Below, piece after piece: positions 43,991 to 64,000 of a stretch of DNA of 64,000 nucleotides (position 1 is the first letter of the stretch; every line of letters starts with the position of its first letter). This stretch comes from Vibrio ostreae (GTDB lineage: Bacteria > Pseudomonadota > Gammaproteobacteria > Enterobacterales > Vibrionaceae): positions 2,852,001 through 2,916,000 of the forward strand of contig NZ_CP076643.1 in NCBI RefSeq assembly GCF_019226825.1, written 5' to 3'. The notes below the pieces were generated by a model. It searched no databases. It was not told where the DNA came from and saw only the letters and a list, made by a program, of their open reading frames with translations. The translations under genes and the position numbers were made by a program.

Positions 43991-44039
43991 GAAATTATTT
44001 GCAAAAAGTGCTTGTCATAATTCCAGACCTCCCTATAAT
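43991..44039 (+). promoter_or_regulatory. rrn operon 1 promoter P1
   Basis: TTGTCA at 44012-44017 and TATAAT at 44034-44039 with a 16-bp spacer, followed by a GC-rich GCCGCC discriminator expected for stringently controlled rRNA promoters. An AT-rich UP-like element lies upstream (43991-44010). Confidence 0.8.
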
Positions 44040-44118
44040 GCCGCCTCACCGACACGGAGTGAGACAAATATCACAAAGTGGTTAGCGGTAAAGAGTTAAG
44101 AAAGTTTGAAAATAACGA

Positions 44119-44146
44119 TTGACTCTGAAAAAGTTTAGCGTATTAT
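44119..44146 (+). promoter_or_regulatory. rrn operon 1 promoter P2
   Basis: TTGACT at 44119-44124 and TATTAT at 44141-44146, 16-bp spacer, about 100 bp below P1, then ACGCACCCC. Only operon 1 has both promoters. Confidence 0.75.
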
Positions 44147-44188
44147 ACGCACCCCTGGCAACGGCGCTTAAAGCGAAGGTTTTGCTGG

Positions 44189-44415
44189 TGGAAATGCTCT
44201 TTAACAATATAAACCTATCAATCTGTGTGGGCACTCGTTGATGATAATCGAAGATGATTCTAAAGAATCAACTTAGGTATCAATGAACTGAGTGACCAAT
44301 TTGAATGAGCAATCATTCGAGCACAGTCAATTCATTACCATTCTGTTGGAATGGTAATAGCTTTGAATTACTAAGGTAATTTGAAGTCAGTATTCATTGA
44401 GCCGAACAAAATCTT
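44189..44415 (+). other. rrn operon 1 leader with boxA-type antitermination site
   Basis: GCTCTTTAACAATATAAACC near 44190 matches the boxA element of rRNA antitermination. The leader continues to the 16S start and is nearly identical in all three operons. Confidence 0.75.
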
Positions 44416-45968
<1,553 letters not shown>

Positions 45969-46034
45969 TACGAATGATTATTGCGATGAGTGTTCACACA
46001 GATTGATGGTTTATACGATTTAAGAGACGATACT

Positions 46035-46111
46035 GGGTCTGTAGCTCAGGTGGTTAGAGCGTTCGCCTGATAAGCGAGAGGTCGGTGGTTCGAGTCCACT
46101 CAGACCCACCA
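46035..46111 (+). tRNA. tRNA-Ile (GAT)
   Basis: 77 nt, encoded CCA end, anticodon GAT in CTGATAAGC, acceptor GGGTCTG/CAGACCC. Spacer tRNA of rrn operon 1. Confidence 0.97.
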
Positions 46112-46153
46112 ATCTTCCTCCCAGGAGATTGGCACACAGTATCAACACCTGAT

Positions 46154-46229
46154 GGGGCTATAGCTCAGCTGGGAGAGCGCCTGCCTTGCACGCAGGAGGT
46201 CAGCAGTTCGATCCTGCTTAGCTCCACCA
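46154..46229 (+). tRNA. tRNA-Ala (TGC)
   Basis: 76 nt with CCA, anticodon TGC in CTTGCACG. Second spacer tRNA of operon 1. Confidence 0.97.
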
Positions 46230-46560
46230 TCTTTAAGCGCATTCCTTCATAAAGAAGAAATCAGTGCTCTTAAACATGGTTCATCTCATTAGAGATATGA
46301 ATCTTGCTCTTTAACAATTTGGAAAGCTGACAAAATAATCTTTTGTTTATTCATAAACGAAATATTATTTGTAAAGTTCTCAATGTATTCCGAAATGGAA
46401 TACACCAACAACACATTCAAGTGTGCTTGGTAGAAGCTTGTTTAACAAGTTTCAAAATTGAGTCCGGCAAAATCGAAAAGTCTCTCGCTCATTCAAATAA
46501 TGAGAGACAACGAAACCTTGGTGACTTGGTTCATCAACTCGAAACTCCTTCGGGTTGTAT

Positions 46561-49453
<2,893 letters not shown>

Positions 49454-49603
49454 ACAACACCCAAGGGGTTTTGATTGGACTCAATGACCAGTACATTGAA
49501 TGTGTAATGAGAACGAAAACAGCTTTCCAATCTTTTGTCTTCACTTTTAAAAAAGTGAAAATAAAAGGTAATTATCGCTTACAGCGGTAGTTAAACAGAA
49601 TTT

Positions 49604-49722
49604 TGCTTGGCGACCATAGCGTTTTGGACCCACCTGACTCCATTCCGAACTCAGAAGTGAAACGAAACAGCGTCGATGGTAGTGTGGGGCCTCCCCATGT
49701 GAGAGTAGAACATCGCCAGGCT
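49604..49722 (+). rRNA. 5S ribosomal RNA, operon 1
   Basis: TGCTTGGCGACCATAGCG to CATCGCCAGGCT, 119 nt, with the usual AACTCAGAAGTGAAACG core. Confidence 0.95.
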
Positions 49723-49827
49723 CTTATTTTTGTCTTCAGATTTTAGAAAATCTGAAAGCAAAACGGCGCACTTGTCTACTAAGCAGACAAGTCACCATAA
49801 AGCTTTTAAAAAACTTAAAGTTTTATG

Positions 49828-49855
49828 TTGACTTTCACGGTGCACAGCGTAATAT
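49828..49855 (+). promoter_or_regulatory. rrn operon 2 promoter
   Basis: TTGACT at 49828-49833 and TAATAT at 49850-49855, 16-bp spacer, in the short 5S-16S spacer. It resembles P2 of operon 1; no P1-like promoter is seen. Confidence 0.75.
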
Positions 49856-50112
49856 ACGCGTCCTGCCCAGGTGTTAAGGCACTGAAAGCAAAGCTCTTTA
49901 ACAATATAAACCTATCAATCTGTGTGGGCACTCGTTGATGATAATCGAAGATGATTCTAAAGAATCAACTTAGGTATCAATGAACTGAGTGACCAATTTG
50001 AATGAGCAATCATTCGAGCACAGTCAATTCATTACCATTCTGTTGGAATGGTAATAGCTTTGAATTACTAAGGTAATTTGAAGTCAGTATTCATTGAGCC
50101 GAACAAAATCTT

Positions 50113-51666
<1,554 letters not shown>

Positions 51667-51734
51667 TACGAATGATTATTGCGATGAGTGTTCACACAGA
51701 TTGATACGGTTTAGATAAAGAAGAGTATCTTAGT

Positions 51735-51810
51735 GTCCCGTTCGTCTAGAGGCCTAGGACACCGCCCTTTCACGGCGGTAACAGGGGTTCGACTCCCCTA
51801 CGGGATACCA
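51735..51810 (+). tRNA. tRNA-Glu (TTC)
   Basis: 76 nt with CCA, anticodon TTC in CCCTTTCACGG. First of three spacer tRNAs of operon 2. The first acceptor pair is G-T rather than G-C. Confidence 0.96.
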
Positions 51811-51829
51811 TTTCCTTGTGAAATAAAAG

Positions 51830-51905
51830 GGGTCGTTAGCTCAGTTGGTAGAGCAGTTGACTTTTAATCAATTGGTCGCAGGTTCGAATCCTGCACGACC
51901 CACCA
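51830..51905 (+). tRNA. tRNA-Lys (TTT)
   Basis: 76 nt with CCA, anticodon TTT in GACTTTTAATC. Second spacer tRNA of operon 2. Confidence 0.96.
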
Positions 51906-51932
51906 TTCCTTCCATGGGAATTAAAATAAGAT

Positions 51933-52008
51933 GGGCGATTAGCTCAGTTGGGAGAGCACCTGCCTTACAAGCAGGGGGTCACTGGTTCGAACCCGGTATC
52001 GCCCACCA
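51933..52008 (+). tRNA. tRNA-Val (TAC)
   Basis: 76 nt with CCA, anticodon TAC in GCCTTACAAGC. Third spacer tRNA of operon 2. Confidence 0.96.
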
Positions 52009-52386
52009 CTCTCTAAGTATTTTTGGATTTCAAATTCCAAACCACTTCAGTAAAACGTACGTGGTTCGGATTTCTGACGCTGAGAATCTTTAGAAAGTGC
52101 CAAACAGGTACTCTGTTTCGAAAGAAACAACGCTCTTTAACAATTTGGAAAGCTGACAAAATAATCTTTTGTTTATTCGTAAACGAAACATTATTTGTAA
52201 AGTTCTCAATGTATTCCGAAATGGAATACACCAACAACACATTCAAGTGTGCTTGGTAGAAGCTTGTTTAACAAGTTTCAAAATTGAGTCCGGCAAAATC
52301 GAAAAGTCTCTCGCTCATTCAAATAATGAGAGACAACGAAACCTTGGTGACTTGGTTCATCAACTCGAAACTCCTTCGGGTTGTAT

Positions 52387-55277
<2,891 letters not shown>

Positions 55278-55443
55278 ACAACACCCAAGGGGTTTTGATT
55301 GGACTCAATGACCAGTACATTGAATGTGTAAAGAGAACGAAAACAGCTTTCCGAATTTTGGAATTGAATTTATTAACTACATCCATGTAGTTAACCCTTC
55401 GGGCCGCACTAAAGTGCGTTAAATTTTGTTCCTGACAAAATTT

Positions 55444-55562
55444 TGCTTGGCGACCATAGCGTTTTGGACCCACCTGATTCCATTCCGAACTCAGAAGTGA
55501 AACGAAACAGCGTCGATGGTAGTGTGGGGCCTCCCCATGTGAGAGTAGAACATCGCCAGGCT
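55444..55562 (+). rRNA. 5S ribosomal RNA, operon 2
   Basis: 119 nt. One base differs from the other two copies: CCTGATTCC for CCTGACTCC. Confidence 0.95.
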
Positions 55563-55629
55563 CATATTTGTACTTGTCTAGTAATTAGACAAGTCACCAT
55601 AAAGCTTTTAAAAAACTTAAAGTTTTATG

Positions 55630-55657
55630 TTGACTTTCACGGTGCACAGCGTAATAT
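55630..55657 (+). promoter_or_regulatory. rrn operon 3 promoter
   Basis: TTGACT at 55630-55635 and TAATAT at 55652-55657, the same promoter as operon 2, in a short 5S-16S spacer. Confidence 0.75.
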
Positions 55658-55930
55658 ACGCGTCCTGCCCAGGTGCTAAGGCACTGAAAGCCTTCTCTTT
55701 TTAGAGAAATGCTCTTTAACAATATAAACCTATCAATCTGTGTGGGCACTCGTTGATGATAATCGAAGATGATTCTAAAGAATCAACTTAGGTATCAATG
55801 AACTGAGTGACCAATTTGAATGAGCAATCATTCGAGCACAGTCAATTCATTACCATTCTGTTGGAATGGTAATAGCTTTGAATTACTAAGGTAATTTGAA
55901 GTCAGTATTCATTGAGCCGAACAAAATCTT

Positions 55931-57483
<1,553 letters not shown>

Positions 57484-57549
57484 TACGAATGATTATTGCG
57501 ATGAGTGTTCACACAGATTGATGGTTTATACGATTTAAGAGACGATACT

Positions 57550-57626
57550 GGGTCTGTAGCTCAGGTGGTTAGAGCGTTCGCCTGATAAGCGAGAGGTCGG
57601 TGGTTCGAGTCCACTCAGACCCACCA
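57550..57626 (+). tRNA. tRNA-Ile (GAT)
   Basis: 77 nt, identical to the copy in operon 1. Confidence 0.97.
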
Positions 57627-57668
57627 ATCTTCCTCCCAGGAGATTGGCACACAGTATCAACACCTGAT

Positions 57669-57744
57669 GGGGCTATAGCTCAGCTGGGAGAGCGCCTGCC
57701 TTGCACGCAGGAGGTCAGCAGTTCGATCCTGCTTAGCTCCACCA
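57669..57744 (+). tRNA. tRNA-Ala (TGC)
   Basis: 76 nt, identical to the copy in operon 1. Confidence 0.97.
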
Positions 57745-58075
57745 TCTTTAAGCGCATTCCTTCATAAAGAAGAAATCAGTGCTCTTAAACATGGTTCATC
57801 TCATTAGAGATATGAATCTTGCTCTTTAACAATTTGGAAAGCTGACAAAATAATCTTTTGTTTATTCATAAACGAAATATTATTTGTAAAGTTCTCAATG
57901 TATTCCGAAATGGAATACACCAACAACACATTCAAGTGTGCTTGGTAGAAGCTTGTTTAACAAGTTTCAAAATTGAGTCCGGCAAAATCGAAAAGTCTCT
58001 CGCTCATTCAAATAATGAGAGACAACGAAACCTTGGTGACTTGGTTCATCAACTCGAAACTCCTTCGGGTTGTAT

Positions 58076-60965
<2,890 letters not shown>

Positions 60966-61052
60966 ACAACACCCAAGGGGTTTTGATGGACTCAATGACC
61001 AGTACATTGAATGTGTATGAGAATTTAAACAGCTTTCCGAATTTTAAAATTT

Positions 61053-61171
61053 TGCTTGGCGACCATAGCGTTTTGGACCCACCTGACTCCATTCCGAACT
61101 CAGAAGTGAAACGAAACAGCGTCGATGGTAGTGTGGGGCCTCCCCATGTGAGAGTAGAACATCGCCAGGCT
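61053..61171 (+). rRNA. 5S ribosomal RNA, operon 3
   Basis: 119 nt; sequence of copy 1. The 23S-5S spacer is only about 87 bp, against about 150 and 166 bp in operons 1 and 2. Confidence 0.95.
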
Positions 61172-61249
61172 TAAACTTCTTGTTTTGAGTTTTTTTAAGC
61201 AAAAGCTCAAAGCAAAAAATGAAAAAGACTTTTATAGTCTGACCAATGC

Positions 61250-61326
61250 GGAGCGGTAGTTCAGTTGGTTAGAATACCGGCCTGTCACGCCGGGGGTCGC
61301 GGGTTCGAGTCCCGTCCGCTCCGCCA
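61250..61326 (+). tRNA. tRNA-Asp (GTC)
   Basis: 77 nt with CCA, anticodon GTC in CTGTCACGC, acceptor GGAGCGG/CCGCTCC. It lies 78 bp after the third 5S, so it is probably the last gene of operon 3. Confidence 0.97.
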
Positions 61327-61337
61327 CTTATTTACAG

Positions 61338-61364
61338 AAACCCAGTCTTATGACTGGGTTTTTT
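61338..61364 (+). terminator. Terminator of rrn operon 3 / tRNA-Asp
   Basis: AAACCCAGTC-TTAT-GACTGGGTTTTTT, 11 nt after the tRNA CCA end. Confidence 0.92.
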
Positions 61365-61447
61365 GTTTATGGTGATAGAGAAGTGTTTCGTCCTTTGGCC
61401 GAACGAGTCCCGCTGGTGCGCCAGCCCGGCCGTCCGCCACTTATTCG

Positions 61448-61476
61448 AAACCCTAGCAGAAATGCTGGGGTTTTTT
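61448..61476 (+). terminator. Second hairpin of the array
   Basis: AAACCCTAGCA-GAAA-TGCTGGGGTTTTTT followed by T run. Confidence 0.8.
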
Positions 61477-61559
61477 CGTTTGAGCTGAACTAAATTCATC
61501 GCGTTGCGATGACGAGTCCCGCTCGTGTGCGACCCCAGCCGTCCGCCCCTTATTTACAG

Positions 61560-61586
61560 AAACCCAGTCTTATGACTGGGTTTTTT
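61560..61586 (+). terminator. Third hairpin of the array
   Basis: Exact copy of the first hairpin with a six-T tail. Confidence 0.85.
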
Positions 61587-61750
61587 GTTTAAGGTGATAG
61601 AGAAGTGTTTCGTCCTTTGGCCGAACGAGTCCCGGACGTGCGCGTCTCCGATGGTGCGCCAGCCCGGCCGTCCGCTATTTCTTTATCTATTCCAGCCAAT
61701 ATCGAGACCGGAATATATTGCTATCTTTCCAGGTTATTGATTTTAAATTC

Positions 61751-61806
61751 TAGACCCTAGACCCTAGACCCTAGACCCTAGACCCTAGACCCTAGACCCT
61801 AGACCC
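61751..61806. repeat. 8 x 7-bp tandem repeat (TAGACCC)n
   Basis: Eight perfect copies of TAGACCC in a row, then TAAC, just before the add terminator. Non-coding. A variable-number tandem repeat is likely. Confidence 0.95.
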
Positions 61807-61810
61807 TAAC

Positions 61811-61842
61811 AAAAAAGCCCCGCTTGTAAGGGCGGGGCTTTG
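61811..61842. terminator. add terminator (minus strand)
   Basis: GCCCCGC/GCGGGGC stem; on the minus strand it is followed by six Ts, as expected after add. Confidence 0.88.
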
Positions 61843-61864
61843 GTATATTTTGCTTGATGAAAGT

Positions 61865-62875
61865 TTAACAGCGTTGAGCGACTTTATCCTTCAGTGTCTG
61901 TTTTTCTGCTTCAGACAAGAAAGCGAGCTCCAGGCCGTTGATTTGAGCCTGACGGATTTGCTCTTGGCTTAGACCTGCTTGCGGGGCTGCCACTTCATAC
62001 TCGTATGGTAATTCGATGCCTTCTACTGCCGGATCATCGGTATTCAGACATGCTGGCACACCGTGCTCAAGGAAACGTTTGAGCGGGTGTTGTGCCAGAC
62101 TGGCAACGGTGCTGGTTTGAATGTTCGATGTCAGGCACGACTCAATACCAATCCGGTGTTTAGCCAGATAATCCATCAGCTGCGGATCTTCAATTGCTTT
62201 GACACCGTGGCCTATACGGGTTGCGCCTAATTCGCGAATAGCCTGCCACATGCTCTGCGGGCCAGCGGCTTCGCCTGCGTGGACGGTAATATTCAGTCCG
62301 GCATCGCGTGCTTGTTTAAAGTGGCTGACAAAGCGATCTCCAGGTTGTCCCAGCTCATCCCCGGCTAAATCGAGTGCGACGATGTGCTGTTTCTGGCTCA
62401 GAATGCCCTCCAGCTCTTGCTGACACGCTTTTGTGCCGAAAGTACGGCTCAGTATGCCAATCAGGTTAGCTTGCACGCCAAAATCGCGTACACCGGCTTG
62501 TACGCCATCGACCACGGCTTCGACGACACCGGCAATGGGCAGGTTATGTTTCATTGCCATGTAATACGGAGAAAAACGCAGTTCGGCATAATCGATCTGC
62601 GCGTTGAGTGCATCCTCAACGTTTTCGTAGGCCACGCGGCGGCAAGCGTCCAGATCACCCAGTACTGCCACACCCCAGTCAAGTTTCGACAGAAAGGCAA
62701 CCAGAGAGGGTTCGGCTTCGACAATTTGTACATGCGGTGTCAGAGCTTCCACAGTATCGGCGGGTAACGCCATACCAAACTTCTGGCCAAGCTCAAGGAT
62801 GGTTTGAGTGCGGATGTTGCCGTCAAGGTGGCGGTGTAGATCAGTCAGGGGAATATTTTTTGTAATCATTGTCAT
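61865..62875 (-). CDS. add: Adenosine deaminase
   Basis: Converts adenosine or deoxyadenosine to inosine, for purine salvage; 336 residues, cytoplasmic zinc enzyme. Zinc and catalytic residues are visible in [35 protein letters not shown], and [15 protein letters not shown]. The C-terminal half follows E. coli Add closely ([14 protein letters not shown]). MTMITK start at 62875; ATG at 62869 is an alternative. Confidence 0.96.
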   Translation of the reverse strand: MTMITKNIPLTDLHRHLDGNIRTQTILELGQKFGMALPADTVEALTPHVQIVEAEPSLVAFLSKLDWGVAVLGDLDACRRVAYENVEDALNAQIDYAELRFSPYYMAMKHNLPIAGVVEAVVDGVQAGVRDFGVQANLIGILSRTFGTKACQQELEGILSQKQHIVALDLAGDELGQPGDRFVSHFKQARDAGLNITVHAGEAAGPQSMWQAIRELGATRIGHGVKAIEDPQLMDYLAKHRIGIESCLTSNIQTSTVASLAQHPLKRFLEHGVPACLNTDDPAVEGIELPYEYEVAAPQAGLSQEQIRQAQINGLELAFLSEAEKQTLKDKVAQRC

Positions 62876-63051
62876 CTACCAAGTCAAATTCTGCGCTAAG
62901 TATAAAAACCAATCGGGTCAGTGTCAGTAGCTGTAATGGCTGAATCTGGCTTATTTTGCTGCGACTTTGTTCTTGTTTACTGTATATGTTGATCTCTCGT
63001 CGCTCGCTGAAAGGAGACTGCTGCGGGCTGAATGCAGCGGCGGAAAATAAA

Positions 63052-63077
63052 AAGGTGGCCTGATTACAGACCACCTT
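63052..63077 (-). terminator. glnG terminator
   Basis: On the minus strand AAGGTGG-CTGTAATCAG-CCACCTT followed by a T-rich stretch, 31 bp after the glnG stop. Confidence 0.75.
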
Positions 63078-63107
63078 GCATAGCTCTCAGTGAGATTATG
63101 CTTCGGG

Positions 63108-64000
63108 CTAATACAATTCTTTAAGCTTGCGCGTCAGGGTATTACGTCCCCAGCCAAGCACTTTGGCTGCATCTTGTTTATGGCCGTTAGTATGATTCAA
63201 AGCGGCTTCCAGCAGGATGCGTTCAAATTCCGGCAGAGCATAAGAGAGGATTTCAGTTTCACCAGATGCTAGGGCGGATTTTGCCCAGGCTTCAAGCTGC
63301 TTCTGCCAACTGACATCACTGTCAAAGTCGACCGTTTTCTTCTCTGCCAGTAACTCAGAAGGCAGGTCGCTTGGTAACACTTCGGTACCACTTGCCATTA
63401 CCGTCAGCCAGCGGCACATGTTTTCTAACTGACGTACGTTACCCGGCCAATCGAGACGATTGAGAATTTCGATTGTTTTGCTATGCAGAGTTTTCATCTC
63501 CACGCCTAACTCTTTGGCAGCCAGAGCAAGAAAATGTTTGGTCAGTTTGTCGATGTCCTGACGACGCTCACGCAAAGCAGGAATTTGAATGCGGATGACG
63601 TTAAGACGGTGGAACAGGTCTTCACGGAACTTGCCCTGATGAACCAGTTTTTCCAGATTCTGGTGCGTTGCGGCGACAATTCGCACATCGACTTTGATTG
63701 CGGAATGGCCGCCGACACGATAGAACTGTCCATCGGCCAGTACCCGCAGCAAACGGGTCTGAATGTCGAGCGGCATGTCACCGATTTCATCCAGAAACAG
63801 TGTTCCGCCATTAGCCTGTTCAAAACGGCCCTGACGTACATTGTTGGCGCCGGTAAACGCGCCTTTTTCGTGGCCAAACAGTTCAGATTCGATCAGGTCT
63901 TTCGGGATAGCGGCCATATTGAGGGCGATAAAAGGGTTCTGCGCCCGCGGGCTGTGACGATGCAGAGCATGAGCGACCAATTCTTTACCGGTACCCGATT
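63108..64000 (-). CDS. glnG: Nitrogen regulation protein NR(I), NtrC (5' end outside window)
   Basis: Partial: only the AAA+ and DNA-binding parts are in the window, and the receiver domain lies beyond the right edge. The Walker A region ([10 protein letters not shown]) runs at the edge. It is followed by the sigma54-contact loop [11 protein letters not shown], Walker [14 protein letters not shown], sensor [15 protein letters not shown], arginine finger [14 protein letters not shown], sensor [14 protein letters not shown], and the C-terminal Fis-type HTH ([24 protein letters not shown]). It activates sigma54 promoters such as glnA under nitrogen limitation. The residue differences from NtrC-like paralogues cannot be checked without the N-terminus. 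Confidence 0.93.
   Translation of the reverse strand, partial: SGTGKELVAHALHRHSPRAQNPFIALNMAAIPKDLIESELFGHEKGAFTGANNVRQGRFEQANGGTLFLDEIGDMPLDIQTRLLRVLADGQFYRVGGHSAIKVDVRIVAATHQNLEKLVHQGKFREDLFHRLNVIRIQIPALRERRQDIDKLTKHFLALAAKELGVEMKTLHSKTIEILNRLDWPGNVRQLENMCRWLTVMASGTEVLPSDLPSELLAEKKTVDFDSDVSWQKQLEAWAKSALASGETEILSYALPEFERILLEAALNHTNGHKQDAAKVLGWGRNTLTRKLKELY

Larger units (their letters stand above)
61335..61680 (+). repeat. Tandem array of terminator hairpins and tRNA-Asp 3'-end fragments
   Basis: Three units. Unit 1 (about 61335-61443) and unit 3 (about 61556-61676) are near identical: the CCCAGTC/GACTGGG hairpin, TGATAGAGAAGTGTTTCG, and a tail ending GAGTCCCG...CCGTCCGC, which copies the tRNA-Asp 3' end. 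Unit 2 (about 61444-61555) has a different hairpin (ACCCTAGCA/TGCTGGGGTTTTTT) but the same type of tail. The tRNA fragments lack most of the tRNA body, so they cannot be functional tRNAs. Confidence 0.75.

Noticed and set aside
61335-61680. CRISPR-like spacing of repeats behind tRNA-Asp
   Set aside because: Repeats are terminator hairpins with tRNA 3' fragments, not 25-40 nt CRISPR repeats with unique spacers.
61751-61806. Telomere-like repeat
   Set aside because: TAGACCC is not a telomere motif and lies inside a bacterial chromosome; treated as a simple tandem repeat.

Overview
This is chromosomal DNA of a gammaproteobacterium, almost certainly a Vibrio (chromosome 1 type). The 16S rRNA genes have a Vibrio-like sequence. 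Gene order combines blocks also found in E. coli (cyaA/cyaY/lptM/dapF/DUF484/xerC/yigB; rsmD/ftsY/ftsE/ftsX/rpoH; glpE/glpG; ubiC/ubiA/plsB/dgkA/lexA/dinF; sthA/fabR/yijD/trmA/btuB/murI/rrn) with Vibrio touches such as lysA inside the dapF operon and a FIST-GGDEF-EAL protein after yigB. I do not assign a species.

Layout. 0-7.6 kb: class I adenylate cyclase, frataxin CyaY, then the lptM-lysA-dapF-DUF484-xerC-yigB operon (diaminopimelate/lysine synthesis, chromosome dimer resolution). 7.7-10.2 kb: a large c-di-GMP phosphodiesterase-type sensor. 10.3-19 kb: a mixed accessory stretch with TapT, a COG3650 lipoprotein, an EVE protein, YigL and PldB, an ArsR regulator with a dual-specificity phosphatase, Dps, an acyltransferase and a DUF4145 protein. 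It also holds a probable small RNA, a 26-codon ORF coupled to the phosphatase, and a 26-residue hydrophobic microprotein gene. 19.6-26.3 kb: YhhN- and YecH-like genes, a MarC-family protein, rsmD and the ftsYEX-rpoH cluster. 26.4-36.1 kb: a run of DnaA-box-like sites, glpEG, a FliL-like protein, ubiCA, plsB, dgkA, lexA, an apparently Fur-controlled methyltransferase and dinF. 36.1-43.8 kb: sthA/fabR/yijD, trmA, a cobalamin riboswitch with btuB, a decayed ATP-dependent ligase remnant, murI and a membrane-anchored RRM protein.

44.0-61.3 kb holds three complete rRNA operons in direct tandem. The first has two promoters and Ile-Ala spacer tRNAs. The second has one promoter and Glu-Lys-Val. The third has one promoter and Ile-Ala, and ends with tRNA-Asp. 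Behind tRNA-Asp lies an array of terminator hairpins separated by fragments of the tRNA 3' end, then an 8 x 7-bp tandem repeat. The window closes with add (adenosine deaminase) and the 3' part of glnG/ntrC.

Quality caveat. Three protein genes (cyaA, the COG3650 lipoprotein, dinF) are broken by single-base frameshifts. The three rRNA copies also differ by single bases in G or C runs. Sequencing or assembly error is the simplest common explanation, so I treat these genes as probably intact in the organism. I saw no integrase-bearing island, CRISPR array or insertion sequence. The most novel candidates are the sRNA near 15.1 kb, the microprotein near 18.8 kb, the ArsR/mini-ORF/phosphatase unit, the DnaA-box cluster, and the tRNA-tail/terminator array.
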